This document shows, one piece after another, positions 42,921 to 50,409 of a stretch of DNA of 52,936 nucleotides; position 1 is the first letter of the stretch, and each line of letters begins with the position of its first letter. The stretch is from Clostridia bacterium (lineage in GTDB: Bacteria; Bacillota; Clostridia; Oscillospirales; CAG-272), in NCBI GenBank assembly GCA_017938885.1, contig JAGBAS010000071.1, positions 1 to 52,936 of the forward strand. Reading direction: 5' to 3'. The position numbers and the translations under genes were made by a program. A model generated the notes under the pieces. The model saw only the letters and a list, made by a program, of their open reading frames with translations, did not search any database and had not been told where the DNA came from.

Positions 42921-43559
42921 TTACTTTTCGGGATCCAGATACTTCCACATCCCGATGAAGTAGTTGATGCCCGACCAGACCGTGAACAGCAGGGTCAGCC
43001 CGCCCGTCAGGTAGGACAGGGGGACGTTCTCCACCCACCACGCGGGGAGCAGATTGCCCAGGGCGGGGATGGCGTAGAGGGCGGGTTCGATGAAGACGGT
43101 GCTGATGAAGATGATCTGCATGACGGTCTTGATCTTGCCCAGCATATTGGCGGCGACCACGGCACCCGCCGAGGTGGAGGCCACCAGGCGCAGGGAGGTG
43201 ACGGCCAGCTCACGGAAGATGACCACCAGCAGAACCAGCGTAAAGAACAGCCGCAGGGCGTTGGTGTTGGCGCGATAGACAATGACCGCCAGGGCGCCGA
43301 TGACCATGAACTTGTCGGCCAGAGGGTCCATGAGCTTACCAAAGTCGGTGACCAGACCGTACTTGCGGGCGATCTTACCGTCCAGCATATCCGTGAGAGA
43401 AGCCACGATAAAGATGGCCACGCCGATCAGTCCGCTGACGAGGGGATCCAGCACCGAGGCGGGGAGCATCATGACCACGATGAAGACGGGGACGAGACAG
43501 ATGCGCAGGACGGTCAGCTTGTTGGGTAGGTTCATGCCTTTTTTCTTTTGGTTGGACAT
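42921..43559 (-). CDS. pgsA: CDP-diacylglycerol-glycerol-3-phosphate 3-phosphatidyltransferase
   Basis: A protein of 212 aa, slightly longer than the usual 180-190. The CDP-alcohol phosphatidyltransferase signature D-G-x2-A-R-x8-G-x3-D-x3-D is intact: DGKIARKYGLVTDFGKLMDP and then LAD (residues about 57-80). About five membrane helices follow the family pattern. It makes phosphatidylglycerophosphate, the first step to phosphatidylglycerol and cardiolipin. I start at MSNQKKKG because GAGGTGA precedes it; MNLPNKLT, 8 codons later, is the alternative. It follows rimO on the same strand at a distance of about 100 bases, a common pairing in Clostridia. Confidence 0.92.
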   Translation of the reverse strand: MSNQKKKGMNLPNKLTVLRICLVPVFIVVMMLPASVLDPLVSGLIGVAIFIVASLTDMLDGKIARKYGLVTDFGKLMDPLADKFMVIGALAVIVYRANTNALRLFFTLVLLVVIFRELAVTSLRLVASTSAGAVVAANMLGKIKTVMQIIFISTVFIEPALYAIPALGNLLPAWWVENVPLSYLTGGLTLLFTVWSGINYFIGMWKYLDPEK

Positions 43560-43656
43560 GGAATGTCACCTCACTTTCGCAGTTTCGGGCGCTTATGAGT
43601 ACAGTATACGCTACTTTTGTTGCGGGAATTTAAATTATGCGGAATAACCTGGGCGA

Positions 43657-45021
43657 TCAAGCATTTTCAGGCTTCATGGCAAAGCCGTAGACGTCGTAGT
43701 CCACCACCTCGCGGACCTTCACCTTGACCATGGAGCCGGGCATGATCCGCTCCTCGCCGTTATAGCGGAAGAAGACCTTGCCATCGATGTCGGGGGCATC
43801 CTCGGAGGAGCGGCCGTAGTAGCACTCGTTGACGGGATCATAGGCCTCGCACAGCACCGTGATGACGGATCCGATGCGGCTCTCGTTGCGGGTGGTATTG
43901 ATGTTCATCTGGGTGCGCATGAGAATGTCCATGCGGTCCTGCTTGACCTGCTCGTCGATCTGGTCGGCGAAGTCGTAGGCGGGGGTACCCTCCTCGCGGG
44001 AGTAGGTGAACACACCCGCGTGCTCGAATCTCTGCTCGGTGATGAAGTCGGCCAGTTCGTTGAAGTCCTCCTCGGTCTCCCCGGGGAAGCCCACGATGAA
44101 GGTGGTGCGGATGACCATGCCCTCCACGGTACGCAGCTTCTTTAGCACATCGCGGATGGTCTGCCCGTTTCCGTGGCGATTCATGGCCTTGAGCATACGG
44201 TCGCTGATGTGCTGGAGGGGGAGGTCGATGTACTTGAGGAGGCGGGAATTGGTCTTGAACTCCTCGATGAGCTCGTCGGTGATCTTGTCGGGGTAGCAGT
44301 ACAGCACCCGGATCCAGGGGATATTGGTCTCCTCGGTGATCTTATGGATCAGCTCGGCCAGGGCGTAGCGGCCGTAGAGGTCCTTGCCGTAGCGGGTGGT
44401 GTCCTGTGCCACCAGGGTCAGCTCCTTGATGCCCAGGGCGTCCATATCCTTGGCCTCGGCGATCACGTCCTCCATGGGGCGGGAGCGGAACTTGCCTCGA
44501 ATGGAGGGGATGGCGCAGTAGGTGCAGCGGTTGTCACAGCCCTCGGCGATCTTGAGGTAGGCGGCGTAGTCGGGGGTGGTGAGGACGCGGTCGCCGCCCA
44601 GGCGGACGGTATTCTTGTCCTCGAAGGAGCGGTACTTCTGTTCGGCGGGGACATTCTTACGCTTGCTCTGCTTCTCCACGGCCCGGATGGCCTCCACGAT
44701 GTTGTGGATACTGCCCACGCCGAGAAGAGCATCTACCTCGGGGAGCTCCTCGAGGATCTGCTCGCGGTAGCGCTCGGCGAGACAGCCCGTGACGATGATG
44801 CCCTTGAGGGAGCGGTTCTCCTTGAGCCAGGCCTCGTCCAGGATGTTGTCGATGGCCTCCTGCTTGGCGCTCTCGATGAAGGCGCAAGTGTTGATGATGA
44901 TGATGTCCGCGTCGATATCCTCCGAGGTCAGCTCGTAGCCTGCGGCCACCACCTCGTGGAGCATGACCTCGGTGTCCAGCTGGTTCTTGGGACAGCCGAG
45001 GGAGATGAATCCGATCTTCAT
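43657..45021 (-). CDS. rimO: Ribosomal protein S12 methylthiotransferase RimO
   Basis: A protein of 454 aa, started at MKIGFISLGCPKNQLDTEVM (AAAGGAAA upstream). The N-terminal MTTase domain supplies three cysteines to an auxiliary cluster (SLGCPK, NTCAFI, VTGCLAERY). The radical SAM motif is CDNRCTYC (near 161-168), followed by SIRGKFRSRP. A TRAM domain ends the protein (MPGSMVKVKV). RimO adds a methylthio group to Asp of ribosomal protein S12. It is the first gene of a rimO-pgsA unit with its own promoter. Confidence 0.95.
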   Translation of the reverse strand: MKIGFISLGCPKNQLDTEVMLHEVVAAGYELTSEDIDADIIIINTCAFIESAKQEAIDNILDEAWLKENRSLKGIIVTGCLAERYREQILEELPEVDALLGVGSIHNIVEAIRAVEKQSKRKNVPAEQKYRSFEDKNTVRLGGDRVLTTPDYAAYLKIAEGCDNRCTYCAIPSIRGKFRSRPMEDVIAEAKDMDALGIKELTLVAQDTTRYGKDLYGRYALAELIHKITEETNIPWIRVLYCYPDKITDELIEEFKTNSRLLKYIDLPLQHISDRMLKAMNRHGNGQTIRDVLKKLRTVEGMVIRTTFIVGFPGETEEDFNELADFITEQRFEHAGVFTYSREEGTPAYDFADQIDEQVKQDRMDILMRTQMNINTTRNESRIGSVITVLCEAYDPVNECYYGRSSEDAPDIDGKVFFRYNGEERIMPGSMVKVKVREVVDYDVYGFAMKPENA

Positions 45022-45066
45022 ATATGGTTTCCTTTCGTTGGGGAAGTGCCTATTCATTCATCTTAT

Positions 45067-45095
45067 ATGATACCACAAAAGTGGTGAATTGTCAA
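45067..45095 (-). promoter_or_regulatory. Promoter of rimO
   Basis: TTGACA (45090-45095), 17 bases, TATCAT (45067-45072) on the minus strand. Confidence 0.75.
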
Positions 45096-45154
45096 GGCGG
45101 GGCAGAAAACTTTCATACAAATACAAAAAAAGAAAACTTTTTTTCAAAAACCTC

Positions 45155-45183
45155 TTGCTTTTTTTGCAAAAGTATGTTATAAT
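45155..45183 (+). promoter_or_regulatory. Promoter of tRNA-Trp
   Basis: TTGCTT (45155-45160), 17 bases, TATAAT (45178-45183), 14 bases upstream of the tRNA. Confidence 0.7.
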
Positions 45184-45197
45184 ATATCCCGTTGCAC

Positions 45198-45273
45198 AGG
45201 GGTATAGCTCAGCTGGTAGAGTACCGGTCTCCAAAACCGTGGGTCGCGGGTTCGAATCCTCCTGCCCCTGCCA
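45198..45273 (+). tRNA. tRNA-Trp (anticodon CCA)
   Basis: A 76-base tRNA including an encoded CCA end. The acceptor AGGGGTA pairs with TGCCCCT, with discriminator G as in tRNA-Trp. The D arm (GCTCAGCTGGTAGAGT), the anticodon loop CTCCAAA with anticodon CCA at 45231-45233, and the T arm (GCGGGTTCGAATCC) are all standard. It marks the edge of an A+T-rich accessory region. Confidence 0.97.
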
Positions 45274-45313
45274 AGTCTTTAGGTCGATTTAGATCCGACC
45301 GAGAAAAAACGAG

Positions 45314-45350
45314 AAAAGCGGAGATTTCGAGAGATTTCTCCGCTTTTTTC
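45314..45350 (+). terminator. Intrinsic terminator after tRNA-Trp
   Basis: AAAAGCGGAGA pairs with TCTCCGCTTTT, followed by TT, about 40 bases past the tRNA. Confidence 0.85.
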
Positions 45351-45399
45351 GCGCCTAACTTTTTTCAGATTTCCATAGATCCATTTTCGATTTTTATTC

Positions 45400-45600
45400 G
45401 AGTCGAAGGATTCGAACTACCGAAAACACACTTTTTCATGAATTGAATACGGAACACAAGCGACCGGAAGGACTTGAACCCACGACAGGGTTTCAAATTC
45501 TTCCGGTTTTTTACGCTCATCACAAATTGTTTACAAATAGTACCTTCCAAAACAGATCCGTACCTTCTTCGAGAGGACTTGAACTACAGAAAAAGTTTTT
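45400..45600 (-). repeat. Three tRNA T-arm-like fragments
   Basis: Minus-strand segments near 45402-45425, 45465-45490 and 45570-45595 each read like the 3' half of a tRNA T arm (for example GGTTCAAGTCCTTCC, TTCAAGTCCTCTCG, AGTTCGAATCCTTCG). They do not build full tRNAs. The middle one sits inside a long hairpin, ACCGGAAG/CTTCCGGT with a T-run (45463-45512), that could end transcription on the plus strand. No gene is seen in 45350-45680. Confidence 0.45.
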
Positions 45601-45624
45601 TAATAAGTGATTGGTTGCCACTAC

Positions 45625-45653
45625 TTGAAAAATATGTCGAATTATGATATAAT
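45625..45653 (+). promoter_or_regulatory. Promoter of the nuclease-like gene
   Basis: TTGAAA (45625-45630), 17 bases, TATAAT (45648-45653), about 33 bases upstream of the ATG. Confidence 0.75.
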
Positions 45654-45686
45654 AAATATAATTATAAAAAATTCACGGAGGTTCTT

Positions 45687-46616
45687 ATGGATCAGAATTA
45701 TGTATATGAGAAAATTTCGCAGCTCTCAAGTGTAGCATGTGAGCGTATGAACCAGTTTTCTGCACAAATACTAAAAACTCGGGGCGGGCGAATCGGAAGC
45801 GGTATGGGTGCATTACTTGAAGCCCTTTGGGGATATATGATGAATCAAATTATTTTAGAAGAAAATGATTTGGATTGTGAAATAGCCTGGTTTCCAGATA
45901 ACCAATATAATGATTTTTCATGTATCAGGCGCGATACCGTCTGGGACTCAACTACACGTACTGGAGAATACTTTCGAATTGAAGCCAAAAGCATGAACGT
46001 CGGCGCTGATGAGTCCAAAGCGCATTTTGCAGCATTAGACAGAGAAATTGAGAAAAATGATGCACTATTAATTTTGGTTTGGGAATGGAGAAAAATTGAT
46101 GATTTTCACTTTTCTCCCATAGTTATTGATAGCTTTTTTGATAGAGCAAAAGGTGTTGCAATGTTGAGAGATGCTCTCCATATTGCGCGTGGAGGATATT
46201 TTGTTGACTCTCGACATTGCCCTGATGGTTGTCAATCATATTGTTGCACGCATAAAGGCGAACCATTAAACGCAGAGGGAAAGAGAGAGCGCCTAAGCGG
46301 TCCCGAAGCAACTCGCCCTTCGCTTAAAGTTTCATATGCTGCAAACTTTGGTGGCTTGGTAAGAATGCTTAAAACTGATAACGAAAACGCGCGAAACGTT
46401 TTGAGAAACATACGTAGACAAAACTTAGTTGCTGATCATTACATATCCTTTATTCACAAGAACTTTCCAAACGAAGAGAAAAACCAGTATACAGTTGGTG
46501 AATTAAGAAGAGTAGCTACAAGTTTAGGAATGAACAGTTCCGGAATGAGTAAAGATGCATTATACAATGCAATCCGTTCCATTGAAAATTATCAAACAGC
46601 TCTTAAAAGCATTTGA
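45687..46616 (+). CDS. PD-(D/E)XK-like restriction endonuclease candidate with SAP-like tail
   Basis: A protein of 309 aa, not assigned to a named family. A nuclease-type core is suggested by Glu45 (GMGALLEALWG, in a helix), Asp76 (YNDFS) and the pair Glu99-x-Lys101 (YFRIEAKS) after 22 residues, the order expected for PD-(D/E)XK enzymes. A Cys/His-rich segment, HCPDGCQSYCCTHKGEP (177-193), may bind zinc. The last 40 residues (YTVGELRRVATSLGMNSSG) look like a SAP or Rho-N-like DNA-binding helix pair. CGGAGG precedes the ATG. It is A+T-rich, converges on the hsdM/hsdS pair, and shares a bidirectional terminator with it, so it may be the nuclease of that system (inference). Confidence 0.65.
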   Translation: MDQNYVYEKISQLSSVACERMNQFSAQILKTRGGRIGSGMGALLEALWGYMMNQIILEENDLDCEIAWFPDNQYNDFSCIRRDTVWDSTTRTGEYFRIEAKSMNVGADESKAHFAALDREIEKNDALLILVWEWRKIDDFHFSPIVIDSFFDRAKGVAMLRDALHIARGGYFVDSRHCPDGCQSYCCTHKGEPLNAEGKRERLSGPEATRPSLKVSYAANFGGLVRMLKTDNENARNVLRNIRRQNLVADHYISFIHKNFPNEEKNQYTVGELRRVATSLGMNSSGMSKDALYNAIRSIENYQTALKSI

Positions 46617-46656
46617 AAATATAGCCAGCAACAAATCTTAGTTGCTGGCTATATTT
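46617..46656. terminator. Bidirectional terminator between nuclease candidate and hsdS
   Basis: AAATATAGCCAGCAAC pairs perfectly with GTTGCTGGCTATATTT (16 bp) around an 8-base loop. It begins at the stop of the nuclease-like gene and ends inside the stop of hsdS. Confidence 0.9.
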
Positions 46657-47321
46657 CACTTATAAGCATCGGTAATGTATTTATCGATATCTGTTGGGAT
46701 TTCTTTTGCAAGCCGAATATGCTCTTCTAATTCTCTTCGTTTCTTTAATATTTCCTCAGCTATTTGATTTTGCTTTTTTAATGAGGGAATAGGGAGAACA
46801 ACTTGTTTGAGATCCGCCATTGCGATTCGCGGCAAAGCCGCTCCTTTTATTAATCCAACAATATTACGATTAATTGCATCAGTTCTTAGTAACTCGGAGA
46901 GATAAACGGGATTGACTTTCTCTATTATTGGAGATAAAACAATAATCTCAGTTGTACATACACCGTTTTCAAAATAGTCATTAAAATACACTTTGTTAAG
47001 TGTTGGTCGCAGTCTGCCATAAAGAATGTCTCCCTTATAGAATCGTTTGCAAGTAGATTTTATTTCTTCACCTTGTTTGGGAGAGAACGAAGCGATTCGT
47101 CCTGTTTTTGCTTCAATATTTTCCAAACCAATGTAATTTATATTTTTGTCCGCATCGCTTAATGTAATACTTTCACGACGTTCACTAACAAGTGTTTCGA
47201 GCTTTACAAGTTTGAATTCATCATTAGTTAGCAATTCTTCTTTGGGAAGAAAAAACTGAACGCTCCAAACATTTTTTATAAACAAATCATCACGAGAAAT
47301 GATGTTAGTAATCATTACCAC
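46656..47321 (-). CDS. hsdS: Type I-like specificity subunit with a single target-recognition domain
   Basis: A protein of 221 aa, about half the usual length of HsdS (around 400). Only one target-recognition domain is seen: YGRLRPTLNKVYF and LPIPSLKKQNQIAEEILKKR (the conserved end of a methylase-S domain and its coiled-coil arm). A one-domain S subunit would have to act as a dimer, as in BcgI-like and some type I systems. It overlaps hsdM by 7 bases. A second ATG lies two codons downstream. With hsdM it methylates DNA; no HsdR is in the window. It is A+T-rich like its neighbours. Confidence 0.8.
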   Translation of the reverse strand: MVMITNIISRDDLFIKNVWSVQFFLPKEELLTNDEFKLVKLETLVSERRESITLSDADKNINYIGLENIEAKTGRIASFSPKQGEEIKSTCKRFYKGDILYGRLRPTLNKVYFNDYFENGVCTTEIIVLSPIIEKVNPVYLSELLRTDAINRNIVGLIKGAALPRIAMADLKQVVLPIPSLKKQNQIAEEILKKRRELEEHIRLAKEIPTDIDKYITDAYK

Positions 47322-48859
47322 CCCTCCTTATCAATAAAAGATTTAAATTCCTCTGCAACCTCAAACCAATCAGGATTTTTTGTATCATTACCTTTACTAT
47401 CAAATCCTATATCTTCAATAACTCCAGTAAAGATTTTGTAATTTTCCACAGTTTTTGTTTTTGTTGCTATCAATATGCTCGTCTTGATATTTGCTCCAAA
47501 CGGCGTAAATGTTGATAACGGAAGACTTATGATTCCCCTTATTTTAACATTGTTTTGTAACCAAGTTCGAACATATGCATAAGACTTATTGACAAAAACA
47601 CTTTCGGGAAGAACAATAGCAAGTTTTCCACCCTCTCTCAGTAATTGAATTGAACGTTCCAATCCCAATATTTCAAGAGGCACTTTGTTTTTTTCTTTAA
47701 GTAATTCAAAATCTCCTAAATATGAATATGATTCTTTTTGTAAAACAGAGCCAAAAGGGGGATTGGTCATAACTATATCAAATGAATTGCCAGATAAATC
47801 TGTATATGAATCAAAAGGAAGCAAGGCATCTGTACAGCGAATATTAGAATGACCATCTCCATGAAGGCGCATATCGGTCATTGCAATACGAACCATTCTT
47901 TCGCTTTTCTCAATTCCGTGTAATTTGTAAAATATAAATTCGTTCTTCGCTTTTTCATTGTCAGCAAGAGGAAGTACATACATTAAAGATTCGGTTAAAA
48001 AGTGAGCAGATCCAGCAAATGGATCAATAATCAAATCAGATAGATTTGGAGATATACAAGAAACAATAAAACGTATCACTTGTATAGGAGTAAAATATTG
48101 CCCCATTCCCGAACGAGTAGCGGGATTATACACGTTTTGAAATGCTCTAGCTTTAAAATCAATGTCCGCATTCGAAAAATTATATTTTGAAAACAAACGC
48201 CCAGCTTTTACAATTGCATTCGAAGAAATAAATATCGCCTCTTCAAATACGCCACGGGAACGTTTGTAGCCTGGAATTTTCAGGGCATATACACGCATAT
48301 CATATTTATTCGCTTTATTATACAAGAATCTAATACTAGCTGCATATTCTTCCCCATTGCCAACCGATGAAGAAAAAATATTTTCTCCAGATTCTTCATC
48401 GTACATTTTTGCATAAATTAATTTGCAAAGTTCGTCCAATGCTTCATCGGGATGCAATCCGTCTAAATCACGCAAAAAAGAATGAGCTTCATAAAAAACG
48501 TTTTCAAAACGATTGCTTTCTATTTTTGAAGATGTTATTGTATTCACAATTGATGTGTGAGAATAAGCAACCATATCCTTCAGCAAAATATATTGTTTGC
48601 TTTTAAGGTTTTTAGAATAACATCTAAATTCGCCCTTGTGCCAAGTTAGCAATAAAGAGCAAAATTCATCGCCATCTTGTTTGTTTTTCTCATATACTGA
48701 TGAAATATCGTAAGCATTTTCGCTCGTAATTTCATACGCTAAAAGAAAAATTGCACTGTTAGCTGAATAAAATCTAATTTTTCTTGTGCTTTCCGAACAT
48801 ATAATATCATGTTTTATTAAATCGAGTGAATATCCATACTCAAGCAAAAAATCTTCCAT
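47315..48859 (-). CDS. hsdM: HsdM-like N6-adenine DNA methyltransferase
   Basis: A protein of 514 aa, started at MEDFLLEYGY because GGAGG lies 6 bases upstream; an ATG 12 codons earlier has no such site. The N-terminal 230 residues include a helical region. The SAM-binding motif I is DPFAGSAHFL (near 275) and the catalytic motif IV is NPPFG (near 364), in the order of gamma-class N6-adenine enzymes. It is the M subunit of a type I-like or BcgI-like system. The gene has its own strong promoter and leads into hsdS. Confidence 0.88.
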   Translation of the reverse strand: MEDFLLEYGYSLDLIKHDIICSESTRKIRFYSANSAIFLLAYEITSENAYDISSVYEKNKQDGDEFCSLLLTWHKGEFRCYSKNLKSKQYILLKDMVAYSHTSIVNTITSSKIESNRFENVFYEAHSFLRDLDGLHPDEALDELCKLIYAKMYDEESGENIFSSSVGNGEEYAASIRFLYNKANKYDMRVYALKIPGYKRSRGVFEEAIFISSNAIVKAGRLFSKYNFSNADIDFKARAFQNVYNPATRSGMGQYFTPIQVIRFIVSCISPNLSDLIIDPFAGSAHFLTESLMYVLPLADNEKAKNEFIFYKLHGIEKSERMVRIAMTDMRLHGDGHSNIRCTDALLPFDSYTDLSGNSFDIVMTNPPFGSVLQKESYSYLGDFELLKEKNKVPLEILGLERSIQLLREGGKLAIVLPESVFVNKSYAYVRTWLQNNVKIRGIISLPLSTFTPFGANIKTSILIATKTKTVENYKIFTGVIEDIGFDSKGNDTKNPDWFEVAEEFKSFIDKEGW

Positions 48860-48897
48860 ATATTCCTCCAAAAACAAAAAGTGACCATCTGTCATAT

Positions 48898-48926
48898 ATT
48901 ATACGTCTATATGTCCGTTTTGTCAA
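48898..48926 (-). promoter_or_regulatory. Promoter of hsdM-hsdS
   Basis: TTGACA (48921-48926), 17 bases, TATAAT (48898-48903) on the minus strand, about 40 bases upstream of the chosen hsdM start. Confidence 0.85.
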
Positions 48927-48982
48927 GAGGTGTGTGAAAACGATTGTTAAAAATTTTCATATAGATGAGATAGCAACGATGT

Positions 48983-49050
48983 ACATAGATTCGTTTACAA
49001 GCATGGAGCAGCACCCCCAGAAGATAGCGGTCGCGTGCATCTCCCATCAT
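48983..49050 (+). repeat. Direct repeat, copy 1
   Basis: About 68 bases (starting ACATAGATTCGTTTACAAGC) match the segment at 50277-50345 at roughly three bases in four. Copies flank the hairpin array and the lone membrane protein gene. The stretch 48927-49140 holds nothing else that I can identify. Confidence 0.6.
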
Positions 49051-49141
49051 CGCCCAGGGATAAGTCTACCCACCGACTAAAAACCATGGATCGATTTCGA
49101 AAAAACTTACTCTGCGGATCGATTTTGAAAGGGTGTGCCAT

Positions 49142-49360
49142 GAAAAAAGCCATTCGCGAAAGCGAATGGCTTTTTTCAGTGAAATTCGTTCCTGCGGAAC
49201 GAGTGGAATACGCCGGCGCGGGTGAAATTGCCTGCGGCAGTGAAATACGCCTACGGCGTGTGAAGGAACGAATTTCATTTCACATTGCGACCAACGGAAG
49301 CAATATTTCACAATTCACGAAGTGAATTATTTCACATTCACCGTAAGGCGAATATTTCAC
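49142..49360. repeat. Ordered array of short hairpins with GTGAAAT/ATTTCAC spacers
   Basis: The array opens with a perfect 16-bp hairpin (49142-49177, GAAA loop, core GCCATTCGC). Units then alternate GTGAAAT with small hairpins TCGTTCC-tgc-GGAACGA, TGCC-tgc-GGCA and ACGCC-tac-GGCGT on the left, and hairpins AATTCAC-ga-(A)GTGAATT and ATTC(A)CC-gtaa-GGCGAAT followed by ATTTCAC on the right. GGAACGAATTTCA in the middle is complementary to the first unit, so the whole is one large inverted structure. A promoter starts at its right edge. Confidence 0.8.
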
Positions 49361-49389
49361 TTGAAAAACTTACGTATCTATGATATAAT
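49361..49389 (+). promoter_or_regulatory. Promoter of the 286-aa membrane protein gene
   Basis: TTGAAA (49361-49366), 17 bases, TATAAT (49384-49389). The -35 box touches the end of the hairpin array (ATTTCAC then TTGAAA). Confidence 0.75.
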
Positions 49390-49412
49390 ATTGGAGGAAA
49401 GGCGGTGCTATT

Positions 49413-50273
49413 ATGACAAAACAAGAGATTTTGCAGGGAGCTCTTGCCTTAAACTGCAATGATAAAAAATATACGATTACAGTTGAAGGCGATAAAATAA
49501 TCATCGAAACCAAATATCGCAGTACGAGTGTGAGAGAATCAACATTTCGCTGTATCGCGCAGTTAAAAGATAATAAAACCTATACCGAAACAACTTATGA
49601 CTTTAATGGGTACCGTATGCAATATGGAGTCCGGAAAAAAGCAGTCTCTTACTGCTTAGATGGGTCAAAAGAGGTATTCGATTCAGAAGAGATAAAGAAA
49701 GTCTTACGAAATTATCTCGATTCGTGTGGGTATCAAAGAATCGTCAATAAAAAACTCATAGCATTGTGTATCTCTATTCCGATTATTGTTATTGTTGCCA
49801 TACTGATTGTCGTTACCATTTCATTAAAATCGGAATCTGGTTTTATTGATACAAACGAACCTGAGAATTTTTCGTTGACCGAAATTACACGAGAGGAAAT
49901 CTTAAGCAAAGATAATAATTACAGGATTTCTATGGTGTCGGAAAGACATTCCGGACGTCATACAAACATAATCGGAACAAGGCTTAGAGATTACGATTAT
50001 GATTACATGAGCAGATCGTTTGGCAAAATTCATGGCGTCGTGATTCTTCAAGCAACGAAAATATCGGGCAATACCCTTACGCTGACTATCCATAGCTCCG
50101 TGGAATCGGGAAATGCAGAAATAGTCATTATGATTGACGGAGAATACTATTGTTCGGTTGATGTTAATCAAGATCAATCTGTCACACTGCAAAATGTTTC
50201 CGACAAGGAAGTGCTCGTCAAGCTTGCGGGAGAGGGAGCAAAAATAAAAATTGATGTGACACGCGTCTACTAA
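49413..50273 (+). CDS. Membrane protein of unknown function
   Basis: A protein of 286 aa, not recognised. Residues about 1-112 are cytoplasmic and charged, with a beta-rich look (KYTITVEGDKIIIETKYRS). One membrane helix lies at about 114-138 (LIALCISIPIIVIVAILIVV). About 150 residues follow outside, with possible beta strands (GNTLTLTIHSSVESGNAEIV). The gene is A+T-rich, like the R-M genes, and has its own promoter and terminator, with the ribosome site GGAGG plus AAAGG. It lies between two copies of a direct repeat. A surface or sensor role is possible but not shown. Confidence 0.6.
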   Translation: MTKQEILQGALALNCNDKKYTITVEGDKIIIETKYRSTSVRESTFRCIAQLKDNKTYTETTYDFNGYRMQYGVRKKAVSYCLDGSKEVFDSEEIKKVLRNYLDSCGYQRIVNKKLIALCISIPIIVIVAILIVVTISLKSESGFIDTNEPENFSLTEITREEILSKDNNYRISMVSERHSGRHTNIIGTRLRDYDYDYMSRSFGKIHGVVILQATKISGNTLTLTIHSSVESGNAEIVIMIDGEYYCSVDVNQDQSVTLQNVSDKEVLVKLAGEGAKIKIDVTRVY

Positions 50274-50276
50274 TTA

Positions 50277-50345
50277 AACATAAATTCGTTCGCAAGCATG
50301 AAGCAACACCCCGGAGGACAGCGGTCAAGTACAACTCTCCTCACC
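50277..50345 (+). repeat. Direct repeat, copy 2
   Basis: About 68 bases (starting ACATAAATTCGTTCGCAAGC) related to 48983-49050, directly after the membrane protein gene. Confidence 0.6.
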
Positions 50346-50361
50346 GCCTGCACCGCTTGAT

Positions 50362-50398
50362 AAAACACAGCCAAGAAGCACGCTCGGCTGTGTTTTTC
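50362..50398 (+). terminator. Intrinsic terminator
   Basis: AAAACACAGCC pairs with GGCTGTGTTTT around a 13-base loop, followed by TCT; flanked on both sides by A/T runs, it could act both ways between the membrane protein gene and the convergent regulator gene. Confidence 0.85.
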
Positions 50399-50409
50399 TG
50401 AAAAAGCAA

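Noticed and set aside
45192-45446. Open frames across tRNA-Trp (for example starting MHRGIAQLVEYR)
   Set aside because: They read through the tRNA gene and its terminator; the tRNA explains the sequence.
46656-47321. hsdS as a truncated pseudogene
   Set aside because: It has a complete TRD, a proper coiled-coil end, an overlap with hsdM and a stop next to a shared terminator, so a one-domain S subunit is more likely than a broken gene.
49142-49360. CRISPR array
   Set aside because: The units are short hairpins of unequal size with 7-base spacers; there are no constant repeats of 24-40 bases with unique spacers and no cas genes.
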